A stretch of DNA of 64,000 nt from Prorocentrum cordatum (GCA_963575745.1 CAUYUJ010017982.1:386413-450412), one strand, 5' to 3'. Counted from the stretch's first letter, positions 10,101-22,272 are shown. The notes: a model not told the origin generated them from the letters alone. Program-made: numbers and translations.

Positions 10101-11205
10101 TCATGCGAAGCTCTCAGAAACGATTGCTGGCAAATCCGCAAGGGCCTTCGCATTCCTGGTGGGGTGCTCGATGCGAAAGTAAGCGTCATGAGGAATATAG
10201 TATGAAACATTATCCATCTTAGCTGCGTAATCGCTCACCAGCCAGGTGGCTTTGGGGAGATCCGCTCCGTCCGCAGTGAGGTTATCTCCCCATGCCTGCC
10301 ATCCGTCTTTTCGCATGATTGCGCTGCCCTCCTCACTTGGCCAAATGAACGCACGAAGAGGGGGGCGTGTCATCGGTGCCTCCAATGGATCCACTTGCCT
10401 CCAGATGATAGGCAACCAGGTCTGCCTCTTTGGTGTTGTCAGTTTTCCAAGAGTTGCATGCCACGAACCTCCCTTTGAGTGTTTCGACGAATCGACAATG
10501 TTGCTCATATCTGTAAGGTAGAAGACTGTTCGCATTATGAGCCTCCACGAGGGAAGCATGCACACTTCCATGGCAAGGCAGGTCATGCCCGCCATTGACT
10601 TTGCCACCCTCAATTCTTCGGTGAACCATTGCTTCTAATGCTTTCCGTACATATGAAAATTGGCATGGAATGTCTGCAAGGAATTGCAATATCCTGCTCG
10701 CCAGTCTCGCGAAGCGCGGGAACTCAGAGACGCCCCGTCCAAACCTAATGTAGAGATCTCTCGCTTTGAGGCCAGGGCCTACTTTCTGAACCGATGACGT
10801 TCCGCGGCATGCACAACTGTGTTAGCATCTCCCCACCATGACGCTGCAATATGGACACTGACGCATGCCGACGCGAAAGCTGCGCTGCCGCGCGCCAACA
10901 TCTCTTCCGTCATCCGCCCACGGTCGGTCATGCATGCGTCCGTCATAGTTGTCGACACATGTCTCATCCGACTGTAGGATAGCAACAACGCCATGCGGTT
11001 CAAACTTTATTTCCTTTCGTGTGTAATTGCCATAATACATGTTGTACCACGCCGTGGATAATGATGCATCATTGTAATTGCCGACGCGGGTGCAAAGAAC
11101 TATTTTCACAATTTGTGCCCACTTGGGAATCTCCCTGGAGACTATCGAACCATCAAGGGCCCTTCGGGACTTGTTGCCGTAATATACCTTTTCGTGGAAG
11201 AGCAT
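10101..11205 (-). pseudogene. Coding-like region in the 3' extension, unknown
   Basis: Three overlapping minus frames (about 11205-10822, 10689-10333 and 10613-10101) have unusually low GC and natural-looking composition for this window, for example REIPKWAQIVKIVLCTRVG, LPYRYEQHCRFVETLKGRF and DKATWLVSDYAAKMDN-like text near 10240. Frame changes link them into a possible ~360-residue protein. Tyr, Trp, His and Cys are frequent. I recognise no domain. Codon and base use unlike the neighbouring GC-rich DNA suggests a protein once under selection. Confidence 0.4.
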
Positions 11206-11926
11206 GATGCCACTCCGCTCATGCTTGTGGACTCAGCGAACTGCGATGGGAGATTCGATGACGCCACCCAGTTGGTCCTCTGCCCTCCCAAGGCGACATT
11301 GCGTTGGCGGTGCTGGTTCTGCACTGGCCAGCTGCCTCAATTTTTCCAAGCCGCTCAGGGGCGGTCGAACAACTTCAGGGGGCGCGTCATCAGCGGCGAT
11401 CGGAAGGAGCCTGAATATGTTGTGATCAAGGCAATCAAGCAGCCGACTAGTCCCCTCTGGTATACAGATGTCGCCAGACTGCGAAATGCCAAACGGTCGA
11501 CGAGCTTTTCGAAGCAGAACCAATCATTTCAGGCGCGTTCCGTTTTTTCTCCAATTTGCCCCGTCGGCCACTGATATCCGCGATTGCGGGGTGCCAGGGG
11601 TCGTCTGTCCCGCGGCTTGGCCAGCGGCGCTACCTCCCGATGCGCCTCGAATCGGAGTGGTGGGAACCCCGCCGGCTGAGCCAGTGGCAGCTACCTTCGA
11701 GACAAGAAGCAGCGTGCTAGGAGCGCTGTCCTGTCGAATCCCTGCCGGTGGCGGGGGAACCCGGAGATTCCCCGATGCTTGCAGGGGGCGCCTTAAATGG
11801 TCGCGGTGGCTCCTGCATCGCGGACGCCGCCCGGCTTGGCGCCCCAGCCTTTGCGGGGGCGTTCGGCGGGTCAAGGCTCATGCCCGCTTTCGCAGCGGCT
11901 GCCCTGCATTCTCATTGTTATGCTTA

Positions 11927-12772
11927 GATTTCTTCCATTCTCTGTTGGGTGGCTGACAATTCGGCTTTGCCCTGGTTCTCCCATTCTGTAGCTCCGACTT
12001 TTCGGCGGACGGCATCAGCTTTTACCTCGTCAGCCGTCTGTGATTTCCTCTGCGCATCAGCTTCCGAAAGTGCTCCTGTCTCGACGAGCGAACTATGATG
12101 CAATTCCCGTTGCACCTTGCTTCTTTCCGTCTCGCCCCATTGGCGACCAGCTGAGCCAGAAGCCAATGGGCCAGGTGCAGACTCGTCTGAATCGCTGTCC
12201 CCCCCCCAACTTTCGCGTCGCCCCCCCGCGGGCACTCGCTTCGTCGCGGCACGAGGCCCCATCGCTTCGTCGGGCACTCGCTTCGTCGCTTTCTTTTCCT
12301 CATCTGCTATGAGAAGATATACAGAATGCTTGTCAATGGTGGAATTAAGCGGACCTTTCGCAATGAAAGGATGGAGCTGAAGGACAGCGCACTTCCGTTC
12401 GAACAGCAATGACCAGAGATGCCCGTGCTCCGGACGCAACTCAACGCAGGGCGAACTCTCAAACATTTCCTCGTTCAAAAGTGGCCCGAGCCCTGGCGCC
12501 CATCCTGCCTGTGCTGCGCGAACCCTTCCACATTTATGGGCCCCCCGCTCATATTCGAACTTGAAATCCGTTTCCATCGCTTCCCCAGGGAGAACCATGC
12601 GTCGCGAGAGCGCCCAAGCTGAGCCAGAGGCGCAAAGCGCAGCAGCAGTCCATGCATAAAAGCGGACTTCCAGCAACGCGATCTGCGTTGGGTCTTTGCG
12701 GCGCGCCTGGAGTCTTGCACCCGGGCCCCATCGTCGCCTTGACATTCCTTTCGGACTGGCGAATCTGATCAC
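11927..12772 (-). pseudogene. Coding-like frame in the 3' extension, unknown
   Basis: This is the longest open minus frame of the 3' extension (282 codons). It contains TQIALLEVRFYAWTAAAL, LRPEHGHLWSLLFERKCAVLQ (split here by composition only), a Gly/Ser/Asp-rich linker (GGDSDSDESAPGPLASGSAG) and a charged helical end (EVKADAVRRKVGATEWENQG). The hydrophobic pattern and acidic linker look like real protein, not chance GC-rich frame. I recognise no family. It lies about 3 kb downstream of the post-RNase H domain, in the element's own orientation. Confidence 0.4.
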
Positions 12773-15019
12773 CGCCGTCTACCATATTACATCCGCAGAG
12801 GCTTCTTCTGCCATCGAATAATCCAAATGCTGCCTGGGGAAGTCGGGGCTCGCGTGAAAAATGGGGGCCTCTTCGTTGCGCTGCCCGACTCCCCCGCCGC
12901 GCGCTGGCCTCGATGGGCAAAGGCATGTGGCCCTCCACTATCGCGCCAATGCTGTGGACTGGCGCTCCGCGTGCAAAACGATGCCACTTGTTGTTTTGGA
13001 TCTCATTTCTTTTAGCAGCATCTTTGACACAGGAAGAAATGGTCACCCTGGGGCAACATCATTTGTCCGTTAAACGCTTCACCGCGACTGCAGACCATCC
13101 AGTTTGTCCGCGCATAATGCGCCACCGGTCTCGGTAGCGCGGTCCTTCTTGAGGGCCAGCATTCTCGCCCAACGGGAGGCAAGGTAGTCCATCTCAGGGT
13201 TCGGGGTCTTCGTATTTCGTGATTCAATAACTTGGCCAGGTATATTTTGGTCGAAGTCGATTGCCGCAAATCCCTGTAGCTGTCTGGAATCGTAGCTGGT
13301 TCAACGTACAACCCCTGGCTCAGTCCCACCGCGTCTTTGACTCGTGTCTCACGCATCTCCCCAGGCCAACAATTCGTCTTACTGCGCGGGCGATTGCCCT
13401 CTAGCTCTGCCGCGCAAGTCGCGCTCGACCGATTCAGTCAAATTCTCATGTCCCCCCGCGGGAGTTGGCGCCCAAGGAACCTGGGCTGTGCTCGGCCCTT
13501 AGATCGGCACGGCGGCCGGCTGCCGCCGTCTCATCGCCAGCCCCTTCAGTGTCATCCCGCCGTGGCGAGGTGGTGACCTGGCCGATTGCACTCGGCGTAG
13601 CTCGGCGCGAGGCAGCGGGCAAATCTGATCGTGCGTGTTCCAACCACATCTGATATAGTACGTCTTCTTTCATGGCCACATCGTTCCGTCTAGGACTGCG
13701 CGCAACGCCAGCAGGAGGCATGCCGGGAATAAGCGTATGCGGCATGCCGGGCGTACGTGAGCGCGGAAAGAAGGAAGTAGAACTCTTCTTTCTGTCTAGG
13801 GTCCACGGCTCATCTTCTTCGACGCATGTGCCAGGTTTGCGCGACAAACTAGGAATGATTGCACCAGGGGAACATGAAAACTCTTGTCCCATGAGTGGTG
13901 GTTCGTTGAAAAGCTTGGCATTGAGAGCAGAAAAGGGAGCGATCCCTCGCGTTGTAGTCCAATCCACCCAACGCGGCTGCCATTGCTGCCAGGTCGATTC
14001 CATGAGCACCATTGCCTGTGGACACCCGCCCCCCGCAGCTGAGCCACCGCAGGGCTGTGCGTAGAAATGGGCAGGGAGTCTGCTTGTCTTCAAAATGCAT
14101 TCCGCAAACAGCTCAGAAGCATTGTCCGCTCTCCCTTTTCGTTGGCGCAAGAATCATCACTCTCAGAGAAATTACTATTGCCATGGAGTGGGTGCTTTGC
14201 CCAGTCTGGGGGGTCGAGAGCTCTCGCTGCGTTCGCTCCCTCGATACCATCGGAGACCAGGATCATGGCCCTTTGCCATTGCACGACGTTCCATGGGCCT
14301 CGGGCGAAGAAATCGGGGTCCTCTTCATCGTCCATGGTTATGGAGGTCTGGGTCTCCGCTGTCGGCCGCCCCGTCGGCGGGGCCACCTCGTCGCCTCCGC
14401 CGCCAGCTGAGCCGGCGGCCGAGGGGTTCGGCCCCCCCCCGTCACCAGCAGACTGTTGTGAATTACCAGCAGATCCATGACCAGTCGGAGCGCCACCTCG
14501 CCTCGGCACTCTGTCCAATGCCATCGGCGGGGCCCCCTTCCATGGGAAAATCTGCCACCTCAACATCTCCGATAGTGCCCGCCGTGGTCACTCGGAGAGA
14601 AAGGTGAACAACGAACTTGTCGGCTGCTTCCCCGGCCAGGCCAGTTCCGCAACCCAGCGCATCCTGGTTCATGTCGTTCGAATCGGCGTCAGATGGCGGG
14701 GCAACGTTAGGCCCTGGGGTCGAATCCGCACCACGCATCCCTCTTCTTCTCGTGGTCGGCGGCTCGACCCTTCCATCTGGCAACTTGCTGCGTCTCTTCC
14801 ATGGATGGGCAGACTTGACGCGCGTGCTGATTGCTGCCACTCTCTCGGGCAAGGCGCAATTCGGCGCGGCGCAAGTCAGGGGGGGCTTAGCAGATCAGCA
14901 GGGGCGAGGGAAAGGCGGCCGCCCGAGTGGCGGCCCTGTGTTGCGGGCCGGCGGTCGCCGCGATGACCGCAAGCCCTCGGGCCAAAACGGCGGCGGCGGA
15001 GCGTGCAAGTTGAATGCGC
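12773..15019 (-). other. Rest of the 3' extension
   Basis: Further minus-strand coding-like fragments with stops and frameshifts, including FARGPWNVVQWQRAMILVS near 14280, IDLAAMAAALGGLDYNARDRS near 13990 (first 20 residues shown in part) and IYLAKLLNHEIRRPRTLRW near 13230. Gly/Ala/Ser linkers occur at 14.41 and 14.04 kb. No second RT or integrase is visible, so a nested second copia element is not supported. Confidence 0.3.
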
Positions 15020-15860
15020 GGGAATGCGCTAGCACGCGTGTGACAGGCACGCGGAATAGCATCGCGAATCTGCTTTGCAAGTGCATCGGTGCAGTCCTCG
15101 GCTAATTTGGAATTCTGTCAACTGGCCTCAAAGCGCGCGCACGTTCCATCGCGACAGCGGTGCAATCCATGTGCGACCTCAGTGGATGATGGCGCAATTG
15201 CCCGGGTCTCTCTGTGCCATGACATTTCCTTGCATGTCTTTCAAACCATATGCGCATCCGTGTAATCTGCATGTGTGAAATTGGTTAGCACTCGGAAAAT
15301 CCCGCACTTGCAGGACCTGCCAGCACTGGCAAGTAGACGGCCACTCTATGCATACGGTTCCTCCCCTTTGCAGTGCCGCAGCAACAATTTCTCTGCAACT
15401 GCAGAAAATAATTGTCTGAACGTGGTTCTGACTCCCCTCAGACGCCTCAGTGACCCATGATCTTCCTTCCGGAATAAGCAGACTCATTCACGAATTGCCG
15501 AGGAGGTTCCCCGGCGCACGGAATTTAATACCAGTGCAGTAAGTTTACCGTGACACGGTTTGACGCCATTGAATACATGATCTCTTCCTGCGTCTGTAGT
15601 CATGTTTTCCTTCTCTGCATAACATACCACTGAACTTCTATTGTCACAAGTTGCCGGGAATACCAATCTTTCCATGTTTGCCACAACGCAACGTAATTCA
15701 AGTTTCAGATGCTCAGGATGTGAACTTTGCTTATAGGAGCTTCTCTTAACACCATTGCTTTGGCTTCTTGCGCTCGCAGCTGAGCCGCAAGTCGCAGCGT
15801 CGGCCTTGTCTGCGTCCGCGGCTGAGCCGCAGGCTGCAGCATCAGCCTTCGCAGCCACAG
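15020..15860 (-). pseudogene. Uncharacterised post-RNase H domain of the copia polyprotein
   Basis: After an Ala-rich linker with two CGSAA repeats (15.84-15.77 kb), the minus strand carries a decayed domain. Its landmarks are KLELRCVVANMERLV, ENMTTDAGRDHVF, CHGKLTALVLNSVR, then (frame change near 15485) RGGTVCIEWPSTCQCW, HGCAYGLKD, CRDGTCARFEAS and KLAEDCTDALAKQIRDAI. I recall the same set of landmarks (E-F-C-C, P-C-T-G-G, G-G-x-V-x-I-E-W-P-x-x-C-x-Y-W, D-G-C-A-x-G-L, H-x-H-A-x-C-x-G) following RNase H in other dinoflagellate copia-like polyproteins. The P-C then E-W-P arrangement resembles a Rossmann-type methyltransferase, but that is speculation. Confidence 0.55.
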
Positions 15861-16009
15861 CTCCTGTAGAAATGGTTTACTTGCCTGCGACTGGTTTGCC
15901 ATTTCCGACGCGCTTGAGTCTGTTCGCTTTATCGCTGGGTATCTGGGCCCCGTGCGCATTGCCGCCTTGGGGCCGACAGCTGGTTTGAGAATCCCCCAGG
16001 GTTTCAAGG

Positions 16010-16750
16010 GAAGTCCGTCGGCGAACACAGATGCAATGTAATATTGGTAGCGCTTGATTTCCCCAAATTGGGGGACGTAGCGCCAACGAGACACAAGCCC
16101 TTGATCCATGCGAGTGGGTCCGTAAATCGTCCGGCCCCCAAAATATGCAGTTTCGTTCTGGGTTCTCTCGTGCTGCAGCCGTATCGACTGACTTGTTCCG
16201 AAACAGCGGCTGCGTCGATCCCGTGCGCGCGGGGAAGGTGCATCGACTTCTGAGATCCCCCCGCTTCAATGGCCTTGCAAACCGCTTGGTTATCCTCTAA
16301 ATAAAAGAATTTCGGCTTTCGCCGCACGGGTAGCGAATGTAAAGTTCAATGGGTAGAGCCAAGTCTGCTGCCACAAGTTCCGCTTCCAACGCGCTATGCG
16401 GAACATGTTTGCCGTCTGGACGCCGTGCTCTGATTCGCTCTTGCGTGCGGTCCCCAGATAACCTGGTGCTAGCGCTGGCACTCCAATGGGTGCAGATCTC
16501 GCTTGCCAGATCCGCGTCACGATATTGTCGAATGTGTGCAGCATTCGTATCATCTCCGACCCATGGGACCTTTCGATATTGAAATGTTGTCTTGCTGTAC
16601 CATATCAATTTGCAAAGATCCACATCCTGCCGCTCAGTCCCCATAATCACGCAGCTTGTAGTTTGGCAAACAGCGCGCAACAAGTCATACCTGGCCAGTC
16701 GAGCCCAATTCCAAATCTTCATCCGCACTTTAGCTGCAATCGGTTGCAAC
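16010..16750 (-). pseudogene. copia-type RNase H remnant
   Basis: MKIWNWARLARYDLLRAVCQ (near 16715) is the entry to the RNase H domain in this element type. It is followed by DLCKLIWYSKTTFQYRKV, GDDTNAAHIRQYRDADLAS (the A-D-A-D-F-A box), SALEAELVAADLAL near 16395 (the E-A-E box) and, one frame over, FYLEDNQAVCKAIEAG near 16303 (E-D-N-Q). FTDPLAWIKGLCLV near 16110 is the K-x-F-T-D-x-x-K-W closing motif. Two frames cover 90% of the domain. Its job would be removal of the RNA strand during reverse transcription. Confidence 0.75.
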
Positions 16751-16959
16751 ATTCCCGAAGGTTCAGGTTGCCGCGGGGTACAATACGATGCGCGCGCGGG
16801 CATTCCATGGACCGCAATGTCTTAATATGGCGGGCCTGTTTGGGCCGAGACGCTGAGAACCTCGGCCGCGGCCTCTTCGGCGGGCGGTAGCACTCCCCTC
16901 GCGGACCGCCTTGCCCATCTTCGAGATCAACCAACCCAAGCCCAAACGGCGCGCCTACA

Positions 16960-17920
16960 TATGGATAAGCTGCGAAGTCCGTGTCTGTCAGTTGGACAAC
17001 AGAAGGAAACAATACTCACATAAATCAGTCATGTCATACTCAATGACCTCAACTTCCTTAGCTGCTCGCGGTGTATATGGTTCTATATGGTTTTGGCCCT
17101 CGCACAGATTCCTCGCTGCTCCTGTCGTCTCCGCTAGATTCGCCACCTGAGCCGTCTACTGACGCCTTCTTCTGCTTCGATTGAGGCGAATCAAAAATCG
17201 CGGCGAACTCTCGGTGCCATTCAATGGTTCTTCGGTAGAGCCGATGTTCGCCCAATTTTCGCGGGTGGATCAATCTCGACCCCCTTCGGAAAACCCTCCG
17301 AAGGTTCTTGAACCATCTTCCATCCAGCGCCCACGTTACACGATGGACTGGACATTCTGAAGCCGTCAAACGTGAGTGATCATAAACGGTCTCAAATTAG
17401 ACTGGTAATGACAGCTGCGCCCAGGGCTGCATATCTCAAAACCCTTCGAGAGGATGTGACTCTCGCAATGCTGTTCCCAATGGCCCCCAGGATCGAGGCG
17501 TCCGCACAGTGAAGATATCAATGGGCAGACAGGGTTCAGCATGTGCGACCAGGAGTCTAGCCATTCTCCCCGCGGCAACCAAATCCAGGCGGGGGCCCCG
17601 CCCAACTCGGATTGGGTGCGAGCCTGATTGGCGTCCGGCCGTTGCATCTCATGGCAGTCAGACAAACCGCGCGTGTGCGCCACCTTGCCGGCCGGCGTGC
17701 ATAGTCGCAGGACTGCTCGAAAACTCTTGGGATAATGCGCGCGTCGACACCGCCAAGCACAACTCTCCCCTTGAACTTGCGGTCTTTATGTCCTTCGGGC
17801 AACTCAACCGAAAGAGTCTACTGAAATGCGCAGCACCGCCATTCGATTTCCTGACAACGCCATGATACTCCTGAACTTTGCTTCCGCCCCACGTTCCATG
17901 GATCGGGGTCTGTCCAACTC
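16960..17920 (-). pseudogene. copia-type reverse transcriptase remnant
   Basis: DPDPWNVGR (near 17915) starts the RVT_2-type domain. ELPEGHKDRKFKGRVVLGG (near 17800) is the K-F-K-G-R-V-V box. DANQARTQSELGGAPAWIWL (17625-17565) is motif A with QAYIQ-type context. GGHWEQHCESHILSKGFE (near 17480) is the Y-W-E-Q-H box. The Y-V-D-D box should fall near 17370, exactly where the frame changes, and the Asp pair is not readable. VEVIEYDMTDLCEY (17060-17020) and TDTDFAAYPYVGAPF (16990-16950) are the connection region. The RT is inactive. Confidence 0.75.
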
Positions 17921-19394
17921 AGCTCGAAACGCTTTGGGGGGCTTCTGGTTTCACATCTGCCTCTGACGTTGTAATTGAGCGCGTCGCAGCCGCGTCGACC
18001 GCGCAAGACCGAGGGTCAGCCAGCAAGCCGACTGAGCCGGTCGCCGACTTTCCCCAATCGAATGGTTGGCTTCCGTGACTGAGTTGCAGCCTCATTGAAG
18101 ATCCATTCTCGTTTTCTGTCGATGTACCTGATCGCAGGGCATCGACGGCTGCAACGTTAGTCCGGGCACGCAACGCCATCGGGCGGCGGCCGCCTAGCTC
18201 GCGACCAGGCAAGCCCTTTTCGAGGGAGGCGGCGCCCAGGGTCGGTGATCGTTGCAGACTGAGACTGAGCCTTGATCGACACCGCCCCGCAAGACCGCTC
18301 CCCCATGCCACGTTGGTTGCCACCAAATATTCTCGCCATCCGATTCAATGTCGGACCCTGGCAAACATTCGGATGTTTTTCAAATTACATGGGGCGACGC
18401 ATGAAAGGCATTCCCCCACTGCAGCAACCTTGCCCACGTCGCGAGCGACTCTCGCCACCCGAATGCCGATGTCTTTCAGAAGTTCGAGACGCGGCCCTCT
18501 TTCCGCACTTGCAAAGAATTCCAACTTCTCGGCTTTGTATCTCTCGGTGGTTTTGCTTCGTTATCCGTTGGGTTCAGTGGCCAGGTGGAACCGCCTGCAC
18601 TGATGAGCCCCAGGATTCGTGGATCCGGTGATCTTCATCCGGAATTGAATGCCGCAGTGGGAATCCTCAAGTGTATCCGACTGGCAGGTTCGTAGTCGGG
18701 ATCAGAGCGCAAGACTGCGCGCACGGCGCATGTCTCTCCCTTGCCCGTCAGCGGCAATTGTTGAGATAGCTTGTCAGTAGACCATCCGTACACAAGTTGC
18801 CTGGCCTCAGAATGCCCCATGTCGTCCTGGTTCTGGGCGGTTCGACCAGTGGCTGCTCAGGTCTCGCCTCCCCCCCCCGGAACCGCGACGCTCGCGTGAA
18901 AAATAACTTTGTCTCTAGCGCATGTTCAAAAGAGCATGGACCGAGCTTCCCTCCTGTCTCTGCTGGAGCATCTCGTTGGTGATCGAAACCCCTTACCACT
19001 TCAAGCTCGCCAGGCGGTCGCGGTCCCCCTGGACCCTCTTCGCCGGGCTGGGCCGGTCTTCCGGAGCAGGATCGCCGGCGGCCTCGCCTCTCTCATCCGG
19101 CGCAGAAGGGGGCAGCGATGGAGTCGGATGACCGAGCAACTCATCATCGTCGTAGTGTTCGCAGGCAGCTGGGCTGTCTGCGACTGGTGGCGCTCTGCTA
19201 GAAACGCTACCAGCTGTCTTCTTCGGAGGCACTGTCGCCGAAACATTGCGGGTGATTGTCTTCTCGCAAGCATCTTTCATAGGGGGTTTCGGGTTCCTGA
19301 CTCTGCGCTGCAGGGTCAAGAGAGGCACCGTGGACCTGCCCTGGTTTCTCAACGACGGGTCGAGTGCCACCCGGTCCACGCCCAGTCACTAGAT

Positions 19395-20160
19395 TCAGAC
19401 CTTCGAGCGACCCCAAGGGGGCAACCTAACTTCCTGGTCCAACCAGCCCCCCCGCTTCGTGCACATGCCCCAGATTTTCCCGGGGCCATGGGGGCGCCTG
19501 TCTCGGCCGCGTCGCGCCGCGATACAGGTGGAGCTTACAGCGGATAAGAGAACCGAAAGGAAGAAGTGCTGAGGGGAAGTGGTCCAAATCGGATCTGCCA
19601 AGTGGACCCCCCTTCTTTGTCCTGTCGTGCATTGCGACAGAGACAATAATATCGCGCGGCGTAAGTCGAGCGTGGAGGTGGCAACGCGGCGGCGCGTCAT
19701 AAAGCGCGAACACCCGCCTGCGCGACGCCGTTCGATCTCTCGGCGACTGCCGCAAGTCTCATTTCGCCAGGGATGGCGGCATCATACGTTCGCGAGCTCG
19801 CGGGCGCCACCCGCGGAGCAACATTCTAGATCTTACCCCGGGACTTTGAGATTGGCCAATAAATTGCAGACATGGCCCGCTGACTTATCGCGGACACCCT
19901 GCGCCGCAATTAAATTCGAGAACTGGCCGCGCAATCTCACGCGCGCAGATCATCCGCGAAGTCCCTGCGATAGTTCGTCAGCCGCGAACCAGCGATCCAC
20001 GGGGGCGAGGTTTCCAAGACAAAGAGGGACCGCATGCGGTCTGGGAGCTTTCAGCCCTATGTTGTTACTCTTGCGGCGACGCGGGCGAAGCGCCCCCGCC
20101 GCTGCGCATGTCTCGCAGAAAGGGTTATTAGGGAGATGTGTCAACATTTGTTGGGCGGAG
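19395..20160 (-). pseudogene. copia pre-integrase and integrase remnant
   Basis: LTHLPNNPFCETC at 20144-20106 is the His/Cys zinc-binding start of the integrase region, followed by basic residues (RPRRRKSN) and then LAPVDRWFAADELSQGL, the equivalent of the first catalytic-Asp strand (G-D-x-x-x-A-D). APELANV near 19800 matches the S-D-N-A-P-E-L box around the second Asp. Near 19590 the frame reads FPSALLPFGSLIRCKL, the F-x-G-x-x-x-P-F-G box after the catalytic core. These lie in three frames with several stops. The domain would insert element cDNA into the genome. Confidence 0.7.
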
Positions 20161-22150
20161 ACTGCGTCTACCTTAGGCGCTCGGCATTTGACGTCTCGAC
20201 GTCTACCTCTTCCGGCTCAGCTGGTGGCTCAGCGACGTCAATTATCTCTTTGTCGACTTGGCCAGCAATCTCGCCTGCTTCTGGCCCACCAGGGGCGCGG
20301 GTATAATCAGAGCGCCCATCTTCCTTATAATTCGGCAGATTCCTCGAGACAGACCCACAAAGTTCGCTCGCGTTCCCAGGTCCGCAAACCACTGACTGAG
20401 TCCATGGCGTCGGGCTGGCATGAATGACCCCCCGTTGCGCATTGTGACAAACCTACTTTTCGGGCAATCGCAAGTGAGTAATGTAAACAAGCGGTAACAT
20501 CCACGGGTACCTCTGATGGGGCATCGTCGTCCAATGGGATCGGTCGTCCGTATTGTTGTTTTGGTCTGGGTGGAATCAGAGGACCCCCCACCGCTCCTAC
20601 ATCGCCCAGAAGGCTCGCGGCGCTCGGCACCGCGCAACCCCGCCTCTCATGGGCAACTGCTCCTTGGGCGACATTCCCCTGTCCAATTTGCTCTCTGGCC
20701 CACAGGCAGGGGAAACCTCGGCGTTTGGCGCGCCGGCCAACGCAAACTAATCCCGCGATCCATGCGTCGTTCCCCCGCCGAGAGCGCCCCCGGAGATTCG
20801 GGCGCGGCGAGCTCTTTGAACTGGCCGTCTTGATGCTCGTTGCGCGCCGCGCCAACTGATCCGAGGGCCGCGCTAGAGCCCTTAGACGAGCTCCTCGCAC
20901 CTGGGGTAGACGGTCTGTCTTTAATTCTATTGTTTGTCGCACTTTTCTCCCATGTCCGACTTGGGCCGCCCGGCTGGCCGAGCTGGCTGAATTTTAGGGG
21001 CCGCCTCAAGTTTCCCGCGACCACGCGGGCGCCCTTGCTCCTTGCGCGGCCAGCAGCCATGCTTCAACAAATTGTGCATGTGGCGTCTTTCTTCAGTCGT
21101 CCGTCTCCCACCTTGCCCGCGGGCCCCCCTCTCGCCCCCGTCGGGCCAATCGGGCCAGGGGCGGCAGATTCACCCTTTAAGTTGCCCCTTTGTCGAGGGT
21201 TCTCTTCCTACAACAAAGATTATAGGATTTCCTTTCTTTTTCCGTGATCTTCTGTAACTACCAGAAAATAGCCAATCGCACGTTTTGGCATCTTGTCTTA
21301 TTGGGCCACTACTCATGTCATAACAAATCACTGCCCACTTCATCTCGGGGGCCAATCTCATCTGCTCAAAGAAATGTTACTGAGTCGATGCTGCCGCCGC
21401 TGAGAATGGGTCAGAGACACCATAAGTAACTGCGCGGATCCATCCATTCATTGTAGAAAATGTAGAGACCATCAGATTACACATTCTTGCCAACGACAAA
21501 TGTAAACAATAGCTCGCGAAACCACGCTCCCGCCATGCCCCGCGCGAATGGGGGGGCTCGGCACATTTCCCTGCGAGGTCAGAAGCAATCATCATGTCAA
21601 TGCGCCCGTATCTGCCCGGCTTCAATGAAACCTGTGAGTCCGCCTCGAGTTCGAGCGCCTGTGCGACCCATGGCGCGGTGCCTTATGTATCAGACGGGGC
21701 GGATAATATCGCCCTCGTTGCACGTGGATTCCACTCGCGCAGACCATTCGCGCCGGGGATCGGCATAATTTGGATCTCCGACGATTTCCCCGGATGCATC
21801 CAAAACTCACATGGATATTTAATGTGCCCGCGATCATCTGCATCACCGCCTCCTCCTCCGTCGCCGCCATCACCGGGAGGGCGCCCTCCACCGCCGACCC
21901 CCCCTCCGGCCGAGCCGTCGGCGGGATTCGGCGGGTCGGGCGACTCTTCCGATGCGAGGGGCACTTCGGGGGGGAGTTTTCTGGCGGCTTGGGAGATTCA
22001 GGGGGGGGGGGGGGGGGCGCTTCTCGAGACGGTTGCTTCGCGTGCGCAAGCGATTCCTGCTAAGATCCTCTTGCGACTAAAAACTTAGATGCGCCCTCGA
22101 TCGCTCCAGCTTGTTCGGCTTTCCCCCATTCGTCGCGTTCCTTACGCATG
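20160..22150 (-). other. Interval between gag-like frame and integrase
   Basis: Short minus-strand open stretches with coding-like composition run through this part (for example IKYPCEFWMHPGKSSEIQ near 21800 and MNGWIRAVTYGVSDPF near 21430), with a Gly/Pro-rich linker at 21.85-21.96 kb. A protease D-S/T-G-A box would be expected here, but I could not find one. A run of 18 G on the plus strand lies near 22000. Confidence 0.35.
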
Positions 22151-22272
22151 CTTACCGAGATGTCCTGGCCGTGCGCGCCCGTTCTTCCCGCTGCTGAGAA
22201 CGCCGGCGTTCTTCGTCCTGGCGCCCTCTCTCTGCGCCCGCGTCTGCCTCCGATTTAGCCCGAGCACAGTGT

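Noticed and set aside
8460-15000. A second, nested copia element downstream of the first
   Set aside because: The apparent extra domain (E-W-P...C-A-Y-G-L) belongs after RNase H of the same element, and no second integrase, RT or LTR pair is visible.
8462-15828. Reading the repeated GCTGAGCC/GGCTCAGC words as spliced-leader relics
   Set aside because: Only six bases (GGCTCA) match the leader; the CCGTAGCCAT half is absent in every case.
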